Part shown: positions 33,314-41,644 of the stretch, piece after piece
Layout: the number at the start of each line of letters is the position of its first letter
Position numbering within the stretch: position 1 is the stretch's first letter
NCBI GenBank assembly: GCA_963823525.1
Contig: CAWGLW010000003.1
Span: 1-44,784 of the forward strand
Reading direction: 5' to 3'
From: CAWGLW01 sp963823525
GTDB lineage: Bacteria; Pseudomonadota; Gammaproteobacteria; Steroidobacterales; Steroidobacteraceae
Length of the DNA stretch: 44,784 nt
The notes under the pieces: generated by a model
Database searches by the model: none
What the model saw: only the letters and a program-made list of their open reading frames with translations
What the model was told of the DNA's origin: nothing
Position numbers and translations under genes: made by a program

Positions 33314-35998
33314 TTATTCCGGCGGTGTCCAGCCAGCGGGTTTGTACACCCAGACGTCACCCGACTCCGGCGCCACGACGCCGAAGAACAGATCCAGATC
33401 AGCAGCGTATTCCCACTTACCAAGAACACCGCGCTGACCTTTCAGCTTGCCCTGATAGGTAATGAGTCCGGCATCCATCTGACGCGGCCCGAGCGCCGGG
33501 TCGCCAGTCGGCGCCCGTTTTGCAGTCCAGTTGCCTGTCCGAATGTTCGACGGTGGTGTGACGTACCAGATGTCCGGACCACCGTCCCAAAGCACGAAAA
33601 CACCGCGCTTCTGATCGAAATCCATGCCGTGCAGTTCGGAGATGCTGAACTCACCGTCCGGGTCAGTCGGGGTCGCGAGGAAAGAACGATTGTCCGGCCC
33701 CGGCGACGAAGTATCCCAAACGACCAGCGCCCATCCCGCTGAAGTATTCGCGGTTCTGACATAGATCTGGCGGCCGGCATCGTAGGCTCCGGCGCCCTGG
33801 TTACCGTATCCGGTGCTGTCCCGGCCAATGATTTCCCATCGATCCTGCGCGGCGGTGTTTCCGACGATGTAGCGATACAATTCGCCGCCGCGGCGCGGTG
33901 AGTCGGTAACAAACACGGCGTCCTTGCCCGCTACCGTGTGATACGCCGTTGTCGAATTGACGAAGTCACCGCTCGGACGGTCCACGCCCTGCCCACTGCT
34001 AACTACCGTATCGCGGTTTTCCCACATCCCCGCGCCAATCACCTCCGGATAGAGGGCCCGATTCACCTGCGATCCGGTCGTCCCGCCCACCATGTCGGCC
34101 CCGGCCTTGCTTGGATCCCAGAGGTAGGGGCCGGTGAGGGTCTCGCCGTCTTCGAGCACCCATTGCTGCTTCCCATTGAATTTCGCACCGCCGAAGGTCA
34201 GAAAACGGTCGGCAAGCGGCAGGAAAATCTGGTTGTCGTAGGTATGTGCGGACGTGGGCGCATTGAAGGGACCATCAACAGCGAAATATTGCTGATCGCC
34301 CAGCAGGTTGACCGCGTCACTCGGCAGCGATGCTCTCTCCCAGCGAAGCGACACGGTATCGAAGCGGTAAACTTCGTTGCCCGAGTAGTTTGCGTGGCCA
34401 CCACCCCAGAAAATCAATTGGTCACGATTGGGATCCCACGCCATCGAACCCCACGCGAAAATCACCTTGGCCGGCTGCAGATAGCCGGGCGTATACGGAA
34501 TCTGGGTGCTGTCGGGCCAGACGTCACTGAACCGATTCTCGTTGACACGCAGCCACGATCCCTCCGGCGCCGCCTGAACGGCTTCGAGCAAAGCCGATCC
34601 GTTGACGGGTGGCTGCGTACCGGTTACCCGGACCGTTACCGTGGCCGTGGCAAGCAGGCCGGTCGAGTCCGATACCTCGTATGTGAAGCTGTCCTGACCG
34701 GTGAATGACTCCTCCGGCTGGTAACGGACCGTTCCTTCGGCAATCAGCGTGACGCTGCCCCGGGCCGCAGCGCCCAGCGCCACGATTTCGAGCGTGTTGT
34801 CACCGTCAGCATCACTGTCGTTTGACAGCACGTCGATATCAACGGATTGATCCATTGACGTATCCGCTGCATCCGCTCGCGCTATCGGTGAATCGGGCAC
34901 TGCAATGACCTCGACGACCACTTGCGCCGAATCACTTCCTCCGCGACCATCGTCTGACCGGTAGATGAATGTGTCGAAACCGAAAAAGTTCCGCTCTGGC
35001 TGGTAGCGCAGCGTTCCGGCAGCGATAATCGTGACAGTTCCGTGCGATGCGCCCGATGCCTCGGCAATGTAAAGCGGATCTCCGTCCGGGTCCCTGTCAT
35101 TGGCCGCGACCTCGATGTCCACTGCAAGATCTTCGTCAACCGTCGCGTAGTCGTCCTCGGCAATCGGCGGTGCGTTGTCCGGATTCGGTGGAAGGTATTC
35201 AGCGGCAGCGACTGTCTGGTCGGCGAACTCGAGTTGCTCGATATTTCGCAGCGTGTCGGTTCGATCGCGGCCGACGACGTCTTCAACCACGAGCGCCTGA
35301 TTCTCAATGGAGATCAGATAGCTCTGCAACGGACCACTGAACTTGGCCGTGTCTTTCCCCGGGCCGCCGTCGATGACGTCATTGCCCTGGTCACCCGCGA
35401 TGACGTCGGCACCACTGGTTCCGGTGATTTCGTCATTGGCAAGACTTCCGAGTACCAGCTCAACACCCGATAGTTGCGATTCCGACAGGTCCAGTCGGCC
35501 ATCGCTGCCGTTGGCGATTGCAAGAATGTCATTGCCGGCGCCTGCATCGATGCGTTCGACTGACACAAGTTTGTCGACGCAGATGTAATCATCATCACTG
35601 GAACCCTGAAGGGTATCGATCCCATCATCGCCATAAATGCTGTCGCAGCCCTCGCGGGAGCCATACACAGCTATCACGTCATCGCCTTTGCCGCCGTGGA
35701 TTTCATCGGGTTGTCTGCCGCCAATGAGCAGATCATCACCGTCGTTGCCGTAGATCTGGTCCTTGCCGGCGCCACCATCGATAAGGTCGTTCGCCTGTGA
35801 CCCGAACACGGTATCGTATCCGCTTAAAGAATGAATTTCGTGTGCGACGTTCGACGTGCTCACGTCAATCGTGTCGCCGGCACCGGTTCCGTCGATGATC
35901 TCGGCAGCGCTGGCCGGCAGGGCGAGAAGCAGACACACCAGTAATACAACCGTTTCTGCCGGCCTGTGCGAAGTCGCCGGTACTTCCGTATCGCCCAT
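33314..35998 (-). CDS. Secreted RTX-like, cadherin-like and kelch multidomain protein
   Basis: An exported protein of 894 aa. After a signal peptide (VVLLVCLLLALPASA) come glycine/aspartate nonapeptide repeats of the RTX type (GGAGKDQIYGNDGDDLLIGG, GGKGDDVIAVYG), likely calcium-binding, at about 35-200. Two cadherin-like domains follow at about 280-470 (DEDLAVDIEVAANDRDPDGD and DVLSNDSDADGD, each closing with an RYQPE strand). The last ~400 residues are a kelch-like propeller with WGGGHANYSGNEVYRFD, nearly identical to the motif in the gene at 22880. I chose ATG 35998, eight bases from AGGAG; ATG 36004 is only two bases away. A calcium-stiffened surface adhesin or matrix protein is the best guess. 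Confidence 0.85.
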   Translation of the reverse strand: MGDTEVPATSHRPAETVVLLVCLLLALPASAAEIIDGTGAGDTIDVSTSNVAHEIHSLSGYDTVFGSQANDLIDGGAGKDQIYGNDGDDLLIGGRQPDEIHGGKGDDVIAVYGSREGCDSIYGDDGIDTLQGSSDDDYICVDKLVSVERIDAGAGNDILAIANGSDGRLDLSESQLSGVELVLGSLANDEITGTSGADVIAGDQGNDVIDGGPGKDTAKFSGPLQSYLISIENQALVVEDVVGRDRTDTLRNIEQLEFADQTVAAAEYLPPNPDNAPPIAEDDYATVDEDLAVDIEVAANDRDPDGDPLYIAEASGASHGTVTIIAAGTLRYQPERNFFGFDTFIYRSDDGRGGSDSAQVVVEVIAVPDSPIARADAADTSMDQSVDIDVLSNDSDADGDNTLEIVALGAAARGSVTLIAEGTVRYQPEESFTGQDSFTYEVSDSTGLLATATVTVRVTGTQPPVNGSALLEAVQAAPEGSWLRVNENRFSDVWPDSTQIPYTPGYLQPAKVIFAWGSMAWDPNRDQLIFWGGGHANYSGNEVYRFDTVSLRWERASLPSDAVNLLGDQQYFAVDGPFNAPTSAHTYDNQIFLPLADRFLTFGGAKFNGKQQWVLEDGETLTGPYLWDPSKAGADMVGGTTGSQVNRALYPEVIGAGMWENRDTVVSSGQGVDRPSGDFVNSTTAYHTVAGKDAVFVTDSPRRGGELYRYIVGNTAAQDRWEIIGRDSTGYGNQGAGAYDAGRQIYVRTANTSAGWALVVWDTSSPGPDNRSFLATPTDPDGEFSISELHGMDFDQKRGVFVLWDGGPDIWYVTPPSNIRTGNWTAKRAPTGDPALGPRQMDAGLITYQGKLKGQRGVLGKWEYAADLDLFFGVVAPESGDVWVYKPAGWTPPE

Positions 35999-36006
35999 CA
36001 GCATTG

Positions 36007-36011
36007 CTCCT
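36007..36011 (-). promoter_or_regulatory. Ribosome-binding site deciding the start of the RTX/kelch gene
   Basis: AGGAG on the - strand is eight bases from ATG 35998 but only two from ATG 36004, so the downstream ATG is preferred. Confidence 0.6.
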
Positions 36012-36183
36012 GTCCAGCCCGAGACTCAGCCCAACTTCGTGTTGATGGTCCGGGATTCTTATTGGTTGTTCAGCTGTAGGAGTGCATAGGTTAATCAATC
36101 ACGTACAGGATGCAATTGAAATGTGAATCATCGGGCAATCTGTTAAATAAAATGTGACCGGAGCGGCAGTCAGGCCGGGGAAA

Positions 36184-36210
36184 GCCGCGCAGAACGGCGC
36201 TCTGCGCGGC
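36184..36210 (-). terminator. Putative terminator after the beta-helix lipoprotein gene
   Basis: A perfect ten-base inverted repeat, GCCGCGCAGA at 36184-36193 and TCTGCGCGGC at 36201-36210, with a seven-base loop, lies 31 bases past the stop of the - strand gene. On that strand it is followed by TTTCCCC, a poor U-tract, so efficiency is uncertain. It separates the beta-helix gene from the RTX/kelch gene, which then needs its own promoter in 36012-36183. I could not identify that promoter. Confidence 0.6.
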
Positions 36211-36240
36211 CGATGCGACGGAGGCCGTTGCCCAGTTGGC

Positions 36241-38433
36241 TCAGTACTTGAACCAGCCAGGCATTGCGACCAGCGACGGGTCTTCCGCGGGCGTTTTCTC
36301 GCCACCAATCGAGATCACGCCGCGCGGCGGAGCAGGGTAGGCCCATGGCCCGGGTCCGATCAGTGTAACCAGTGACTCACTCGTGCTGCCGGTGGAGTCA
36401 AACCAGCGGGTCGGCATCGACATGTCTTCCTGGTCCCATCCCGAATAGGTGTTGTTGGCGAAGAAGCCAACGCTGCGTTCGGTCCAGTTGTCGGTCACCG
36501 TTCCCCAGAGTTCGGCATTGGAGAACTGCTGGGCCGCGGTGCGCGGGGCGGTGCCGTCGTCACGGTAGGCTCCGCTGCGCCGCTCGCCTTCATCCATCCA
36601 TCGGAACGTATTGTAGGAGATAAATTTCTTGAAGGAATAGGGATTGGCGGGATCGCCAAGATTGTAGGAACGAACAACGTCCCAGAACGCCCGGTTCACA
36701 AAAGTCTCCGGTCCCGCGGTGAACCCCTCCGGCGCCAGGTAGCCGCCACCGTTAACGGAAGTCTGTACGTTCTCCCAGCTCAGATCCGGATATGCCGGTG
36801 AATCGGAGCCCCACAATGAGCGTCTCGCCCGCATGAACACCAGGGCCGAGGCAACTCCGCCCCGGGCATCGGTGCGCGCACCGATCAGTTCATTGTTATA
36901 CAGAACGGTTTCGCCGGCGGAAGCGATATCAATCAACTTCGCAGCACGCAGGCCAATCTCGGGCCGGCTCGGGTCCAGCAGCGTACTGACGTAACTGTTG
37001 CGAACCACGTTATGAAAGCGCGTTGACTTGATCGCGCTGCAGCTTCGGGTGCCCGTGATTCGGATGTTATTCATGATCACGTGCGAATTGGGTCGACCCT
37101 CGAGATAGAACTGGTGACGGGTGTTGCCGGTGCCGCCCATCTGCGACCCGTGGAAATTCCAGAACCAGTGCTTCCAGAGGGCGTCGCCCTTGACCGCTCC
37201 GTACTCCGAACTGCCCTGATAGGCGGGCGTTCCAAAGCCATTGAGTTCGCGCGTACTATCGTGCTGATAGACCTTGGTCACGTACAGGTTGACGGGCCGA
37301 TCCGTGAAGTACTTACCGCCCGTCACAACCGTGTCGTCCAGTTCGAGGTTCTTCATGTAGGCGGTTTCGAAATTCTGCAGGGTAATCGAGTCACCCGTCA
37401 GCGTGGGGCGGTTGCCGGGTTCGCCAAGCAGGTACAGATTGAGTTTGCTTGAGCCAATGTAATAATTTTCCGCATAGGTCCCGGCGGTGATCAGAAGAAC
37501 GTTTGGTGAAGCGTGCGAGGCATTGTTCACGAGCAGCTTCTGCATCGCCTCCCATGGCGTGGTGGCGGAGTCATAGCCGATGCCTGGGAATTTTGCGCTT
37601 GCGCGTTCTCCCCAGGCCAGGGTCGGCTCGAGAACACGAATCTGGAACTCGTCGGACTCGAGGTCGTACTTGGCCGCGGCGAGATGAGCAGTGACTGTTT
37701 CGCTGCCCGTGCCGGTGCCGTCGTATCGCAGGACACCGCTGTCGGGGTCATAACTGAGACCGGTCGCGTTTCCGGAGGAAATCACCAGTTCGGTGCTGAT
37801 GCGGGCCTTCCAGCCTGCGGAATTGTCGAGGTCGCCCGGCGTCCAGCGATTCAGCGTATCGAGTTGGAAGATGCCCATTTCTTCTGTTTCGGCATAACCC
37901 CTGACAAAGACGATTTCCGGGATTTCAGCAAAGCGAAACTCGGTGCCCGAGCCATCCGGCGGTGGTTGACGAGGCTCCGGCCCCGGCCACGGCGTCGAGC
38001 CGCCGGAACTGGCCGCCTGGGGCGGTACGACCCGCAAGGTGAACGCTTTGAGTGAACTCTGGTTGGATCCGTCCGAGACGGAAATGACGATACCCGGGAA
38101 CTCGCCCCGGTTTGCCGCGCTCGGCGTGCCGCTGAGCCGGCCCGTCTTGGAGTCAAACTGCGCCCAGCCCGGCTTGTTGGATACCTTAAACGTTAATGGC
38201 TGACCGTCCGGGTCGTAAGCCCGCGGCGCGAACTCGTAGAGCTGGCCATCGGCGACTTCGGACTTCGGTGAGCCAGAGATCACCGGAGCGCTGTTGGCGC
38301 TTGGCGCTTGCGATCCCGCTCCCGCGATTGCACCGAGGAGAGACTCGTTCTGATCGCTCTTGCAGCCGGCGCCCGTCGCCAGGATAAGAGTGACCAGCAA
38401 AAAGCGTGTTGCCGTCCAAAGCCGCGTATCCAT
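36241..38433 (-). CDS. Putative lipoprotein with Ig-like (He_PIG) domain and beta-helix
   Basis: A 730-aa exported protein. The N-terminal hydrophobic stretch ends LATGAGC (Cys24), a probable but imperfect lipobox. Residues ~45-135 are a cadherin-like/He_PIG domain (AYDPDGQPLTFKVSNKPGWA, DSKTGRLSGTPS). A Pro/Gly linker and a second beta domain follow, then at ~290-570 repeated short strands typical of a right-handed parallel beta-helix (NVLLITAGTYAENYYIGSS, HVIMNNIRITGTRSCSAIKS). Many beta-helix proteins bind or cleave polysaccharides, but I see no assignable catalytic set. ATG 38433 follows GAGGGG with eight bases between. Its leader holds a GEMM-I riboswitch, so expression should respond to cyclic di-GMP. 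Confidence 0.82.
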   Translation of the reverse strand: MDTRLWTATRFLLVTLILATGAGCKSDQNESLLGAIAGAGSQAPSANSAPVISGSPKSEVADGQLYEFAPRAYDPDGQPLTFKVSNKPGWAQFDSKTGRLSGTPSAANRGEFPGIVISVSDGSNQSSLKAFTLRVVPPQAASSGGSTPWPGPEPRQPPPDGSGTEFRFAEIPEIVFVRGYAETEEMGIFQLDTLNRWTPGDLDNSAGWKARISTELVISSGNATGLSYDPDSGVLRYDGTGTGSETVTAHLAAAKYDLESDEFQIRVLEPTLAWGERASAKFPGIGYDSATTPWEAMQKLLVNNASHASPNVLLITAGTYAENYYIGSSKLNLYLLGEPGNRPTLTGDSITLQNFETAYMKNLELDDTVVTGGKYFTDRPVNLYVTKVYQHDSTRELNGFGTPAYQGSSEYGAVKGDALWKHWFWNFHGSQMGGTGNTRHQFYLEGRPNSHVIMNNIRITGTRSCSAIKSTRFHNVVRNSYVSTLLDPSRPEIGLRAAKLIDIASAGETVLYNNELIGARTDARGGVASALVFMRARRSLWGSDSPAYPDLSWENVQTSVNGGGYLAPEGFTAGPETFVNRAFWDVVRSYNLGDPANPYSFKKFISYNTFRWMDEGERRSGAYRDDGTAPRTAAQQFSNAELWGTVTDNWTERSVGFFANNTYSGWDQEDMSMPTRWFDSTGSTSESLVTLIGPGPWAYPAPPRGVISIGGEKTPAEDPSLVAMPGWFKY

Positions 38434-38440
38434 TTAATCG

Positions 38441-38472
38441 TCCCCTCACCTGTACATGACACTCGTACGGTG
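38441..38472 (-). promoter_or_regulatory. Candidate Shine-Dalgarno-sequestering hairpin in the riboswitch leader
   Basis: On the - strand CACCGTAC (38472-38465) can pair with GTACAGGTG (38455-38447), with a small internal loop. The GGTG of the second arm covers the 5' edge of the ribosome-binding site GGTGAGGGG (38450-38442). A translation-control expression platform is therefore possible. This pairing was found by eye and its stability was not calculated. Confidence 0.4.
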
Positions 38473-38518
38473 GGCGGACGCGCCGTGCCTCGTGTGGCCG
38501 GCTACCGACTGGATCTAC

Positions 38519-38547
38519 GGCAGCAATCTCTGGCGATTGAACCTGCC
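38519..38547 (-). other. Hairpin directly after the riboswitch aptamer
   Basis: On the - strand GGCAG, then CAATC, pair with GATTG and CTGCC around a six-base loop, with a three-base bulge. The first arm begins just after the last aptamer strand. No U-run follows, so it is not an intrinsic terminator; it may be part of the expression platform. Confidence 0.45.
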
Positions 38548-38632
38548 GGCAACCCCGCTATCCCTGGCATCAGCCCATGGACCGGAGGCTTTGCGTCCCC
38601 GCCTCACGGCGGGTTTGCCCTTGGTACGTGAT
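38541..38632 (-). ncRNA. Cyclic-di-GMP-I (GEMM-I) riboswitch aptamer
   Basis: Read on the - strand, the leader contains the invariant GEMM-I blocks in order. GGGCAAACC (38620-38612) comes first, then a stem capped by a GTGA (GNRA) tetraloop, GGGACGCAAAGCC (38600-38588) and CTCCGG. A variable P3 arm follows, then GATAGCGGGGTTGCC (38562-38548). GGCAA near the 5' end can pair with TTGCC at the 3' end to close the aptamer. These match the well-studied Vibrio Vc2 element almost base for base at the conserved positions. The aptamer ends ~110 bases before ATG 38433. The AAGGGCAAACC form suggests c-di-GMP rather than the 3',3'-cGAMP variant, but that position needs an alignment. Confidence 0.93.
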
Positions 38633-38705
38633 CTCAATATTGAACAGAAATCCGGCCGGGAACTGCGATGCAGTCCGCAACTCTGGCAGGCGGTGCGGCC
38701 TCAAA

Positions 38706-39944
38706 TCAGAGGAGTATTTCCGCGGCGGGTGGATGGCTGAGAAAGCCAAGCGGGCTTGCCGTCAGTCCGTATGCGCCTGACTGGAACACGGCGATCAGGT
38801 CACCGACTTCGGCACGCGGCAGATTCATGCGGTCGGCCAGCAGGTCGAGCGGTGTACACAGCGGGCCGACCACGGATGCGATCTCTGTTGCCGGCTCGTC
38901 TATGCGGTTGGCAACCAGCACCGGGTAGTTTTTTCTCAGCACCTGGCCGAAGTTTCCGGATGCCGCAAGGTGGTGATGAAGGCCGCCGTCGGTGACCAGG
39001 AATACCTGTCCGCGGGAGACTTTGCGATCGAGTACGCGGCAAACGTATACGCCGGATTCGCCCACGAGGTAGCGCCCGAGTTCCACTACGACGTGAGCTT
39101 CCGGCAAGGCGGCGTGTATGACCGGCACGAGCTGGCGCAGATTCTCGCCGATTGGCGCGATATCGAGTATCTGCTCCCCCGGGAAATATGGAATTCCAAG
39201 GCCGCCGCCAAGATTCAGCAGGCGTACCGGGGCGGGCGCGTCGGCGGCCAGTGCGATAGCGAGGTGGGCGGATTTCTGTTGCGCATCGATCAGCACGTCT
39301 GGCCGCAGGTTCTGCGAGCCACTGAAAATATGGAAGCCCCAGAATTCAAGCGGGAGGTCTGCCAGCCTGTGCAACATGGCAGGCACCTGCTCAGCATCGA
39401 CGCCGAACGGTTTGGGACCGCCGGCCATTTTCATGCCCGAAGACTTGAGTTCGAAGTCGGGATTAACCCGAATCGCCACCTTGGGTCGGGTGGCCGTACG
39501 GCTGGCGATATCCGCCAGTCGCTGCATCTCCAGATCTGACTCCATGTTGACCACGATGCCTGCGGCTACCGCCGTTGCCAGTTCCTCGGGCGTCTTGCCG
39601 GGACCGGCAAAGCTGATATCTGTCGGGGTCGTGCCGGTGGCCATGGCCACCGCGAGTTCGCCGGCAGAGGCGACGTCCAGTCCGTCGACCAGGGCTGCCA
39701 TGTGCCGCACGACCGCCGGCATCGGGTTTGCCTTCATTGCGTAATGCAGTTCGACCTGTGCAGGAAAGGCCGCCCGGAGCTGCGCAACCTTCGCGTCCAT
39801 CACGCTGTGGTCGTAGGCATAAAAGGGCGTTCGCCCGACCCGGGCGGCAAGCTCGGAGACGGTGTGCTCGCCGATCAACAGCTCACCGTGCCGGCTGTCG
39901 AAATGCGGATGCGCGCAATGTTGAGTGAACCGGTCGAGACTCAT
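38706..39944 (-). CDS. XrtA-associated PLP-dependent decarboxylase (TIGR03099-like)
   Basis: A fold-type III PLP enzyme of the ornithine/diaminopimelate decarboxylase family, 412 aa. Lys71 in HYAMKANPMP binds PLP; RVNPDFELKSSGMKM and LLNLGGGLGIPY are the usual phosphate-site regions. The C-terminal SGAYGLTASPLGFLSHP includes the conserved Gly-Ala-Tyr. It probably decarboxylates an amino acid, perhaps one activated by the preceding ligase, to give an amine for the accessory module (inference). ATG 39944 overlaps the ligase stop (ATGA). Confidence 0.9.
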   Translation of the reverse strand: MSLDRFTQHCAHPHFDSRHGELLIGEHTVSELAARVGRTPFYAYDHSVMDAKVAQLRAAFPAQVELHYAMKANPMPAVVRHMAALVDGLDVASAGELAVAMATGTTPTDISFAGPGKTPEELATAVAAGIVVNMESDLEMQRLADIASRTATRPKVAIRVNPDFELKSSGMKMAGGPKPFGVDAEQVPAMLHRLADLPLEFWGFHIFSGSQNLRPDVLIDAQQKSAHLAIALAADAPAPVRLLNLGGGLGIPYFPGEQILDIAPIGENLRQLVPVIHAALPEAHVVVELGRYLVGESGVYVCRVLDRKVSRGQVFLVTDGGLHHHLAASGNFGQVLRKNYPVLVANRIDEPATEIASVVGPLCTPLDLLADRMNLPRAEVGDLIAVFQSGAYGLTASPLGFLSHPPAAEILL

Positions 39945-41551
39945 GAATGACCTTCAAATACGTTCTTGAATCGTTGCGCGAGAAGTGGCCTGTCAAACTT
40001 GCCGTTCGGATTGCGCGGCAGCTCGTCGAGCCAGGCGATGTACTGGGGAAGCATGTACGTCGGCATTTTGCCGCGACAGTAGGCGAGCAAGGACCGGTCG
40101 GCCGCGGCGCTGTCATGGTTAGCCATCGACTCGCCGGCCGGGGGCGCAACGACGATTACGATGCCCTCACCCAGGTCCGGGTGTGCCGCCGCCAACGCCA
40201 CGACGTCGGATACCTGGCCAGAGGCGTAAACGACTTCTTCGACCTCGGTTGGGCTGACCCGGTATCCGGATGTCTTGATCATCTCGTCGCGCCGTCCGAC
40301 AAAGTACAGGAAGCCATCTTCGTCCTGCCTGACGGTGTCACCAGACCAGACGGCTAACTCAATCATCGGCAGTTCGCGGAACTGCCCGGGTACAGGCCGG
40401 AACCGCTGCGCAGTACGTTCCTGATCGTTCCAGTAGCCGAGGGCGACCAGCGAACCGCGCTGTACCAGCTCGCCCGGCTCGTGCGGCGCGCAAGGTGTGC
40501 CGTCGGGCCGTACGACCATGATCTCGGTGTTCGGGATAGCCTTGCCGATGGAGTCCGGGCGGCGGTCAATTTCCTCGGGCGGCAGGTAGGTGCCGCGAAA
40601 TGCCTCTGTAAGCCCGTACATCAGGTACGGTCGGGTCCTGGGCAGGGCCGCACGCAGCCGGTCAAGTGTGGCCCTCGGCATCCTTCCGCCGGAGTTCGTA
40701 ATGTAGCGAAGGTGGTCGGTCACTTCGGCCGGCCATTCGAGTTCGGCGAGCTGAATCCACAATGGCGGAACCGCCGCAAGTCCCGTGATACGGTCCCGCG
40801 CCAGTGCAGTAATCACGTCACGGGCAAACAGGTGATCCAGGAGGCTGACGCTCGCGCCTGTCAGAAAAGCGGTCGAAAGCTGGCTGAATCCATAGTCGAA
40901 GCTGAACGGTAAGACAGCGAGTAATCGGTCGTCGGAGCTGTTTTCCAGGTACTCGGCAACGCTGGACGCTCCGGTCACCATGTTCCGGTGGGAGAGAACG
41001 ACACCCTTCGGGCGCCCGGTGCTTCCCGACGTGTAGAGTATCGCGCACATATCGGTGTCGATACTGCGATGCAGTAGCCTGCGCGGGTCCGACGTCAGTT
41101 CAGCCCATGATGACACGGTCAGGTTCGCATGCGGTCGATCCTCCGAGCCTGTCATTTCGTCGACAATGACGACGTGGCGCAGCGATGAAAGCTCGGCAAT
41201 CGTCGCCTCGAGGTCGCGGAACCTGTCGGCCGTGGTGACCAGGACCGACGCACCGGAGTCCTGCACGATGTGTCCGACCTGCGGCGGCTTCAGTAGCGGG
41301 TTGACCGGGACGAATACACTGCCCGCGAGACTGGCCGCAAAAAAAGCCACGACGGTTTCAGGCCGCTTGTTGAGGTAGACGGCCACTCGAGCCTGACGGC
41401 TGATGCCGAGGCCTGCCAGGCCGCCTGCAGCGGCCTCGATGGACTCGGCGAGGCGTCCATAAGTGTGCTCCGTATCCCGGAAGCGCAGTGCGACATTGTC
41501 AGGTGCCCGAGCCGCGGTGCGCAGCGGGAGATCGCTCAGCAATGAATTCAT
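39941..41551 (-). CDS. XrtA-associated acyl-CoA ligase, AMP-forming (TIGR03098-like)
   Basis: An ANL-superfamily adenylating enzyme, 536 aa. The AMP-binding loop is YTSGSTGRPKG (173-183); YGLTEAFRGTYLPPEEID and the C-terminal catalytic lysine motif NPNGKFDRP are clear. It would activate a carboxylic or amino acid and load it on CoA or on the acyl carrier protein at 24691. I chose ATG 41551, which begins the conserved N-terminus (NSLLSDLPLRTAARAPDNVA); the frame is open for 30 more codons upstream without family character. It is followed by the decarboxylase with overlapping codons and lies 93 bases after the GlrR-like gene. Confidence 0.9.
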   Translation of the reverse strand: MNSLLSDLPLRTAARAPDNVALRFRDTEHTYGRLAESIEAAAGGLAGLGISRQARVAVYLNKRPETVVAFFAASLAGSVFVPVNPLLKPPQVGHIVQDSGASVLVTTADRFRDLEATIAELSSLRHVVIVDEMTGSEDRPHANLTVSSWAELTSDPRRLLHRSIDTDMCAILYTSGSTGRPKGVVLSHRNMVTGASSVAEYLENSSDDRLLAVLPFSFDYGFSQLSTAFLTGASVSLLDHLFARDVITALARDRITGLAAVPPLWIQLAELEWPAEVTDHLRYITNSGGRMPRATLDRLRAALPRTRPYLMYGLTEAFRGTYLPPEEIDRRPDSIGKAIPNTEIMVVRPDGTPCAPHEPGELVQRGSLVALGYWNDQERTAQRFRPVPGQFRELPMIELAVWSGDTVRQDEDGFLYFVGRRDEMIKTSGYRVSPTEVEEVVYASGQVSDVVALAAAHPDLGEGIVIVVAPPAGESMANHDSAAADRSLLAYCRGKMPTYMLPQYIAWLDELPRNPNGKFDRPLLAQRFKNVFEGHS

Positions 41552-41644
41552 TCCATCCTGCCCTTTCTGGAACACCGTAAGTCTAGCGGCAAGCGATGTT
41601 GAAAAAGGGTGATGCAGTGAACAAGCCCGATTTCCGGTCACTCG

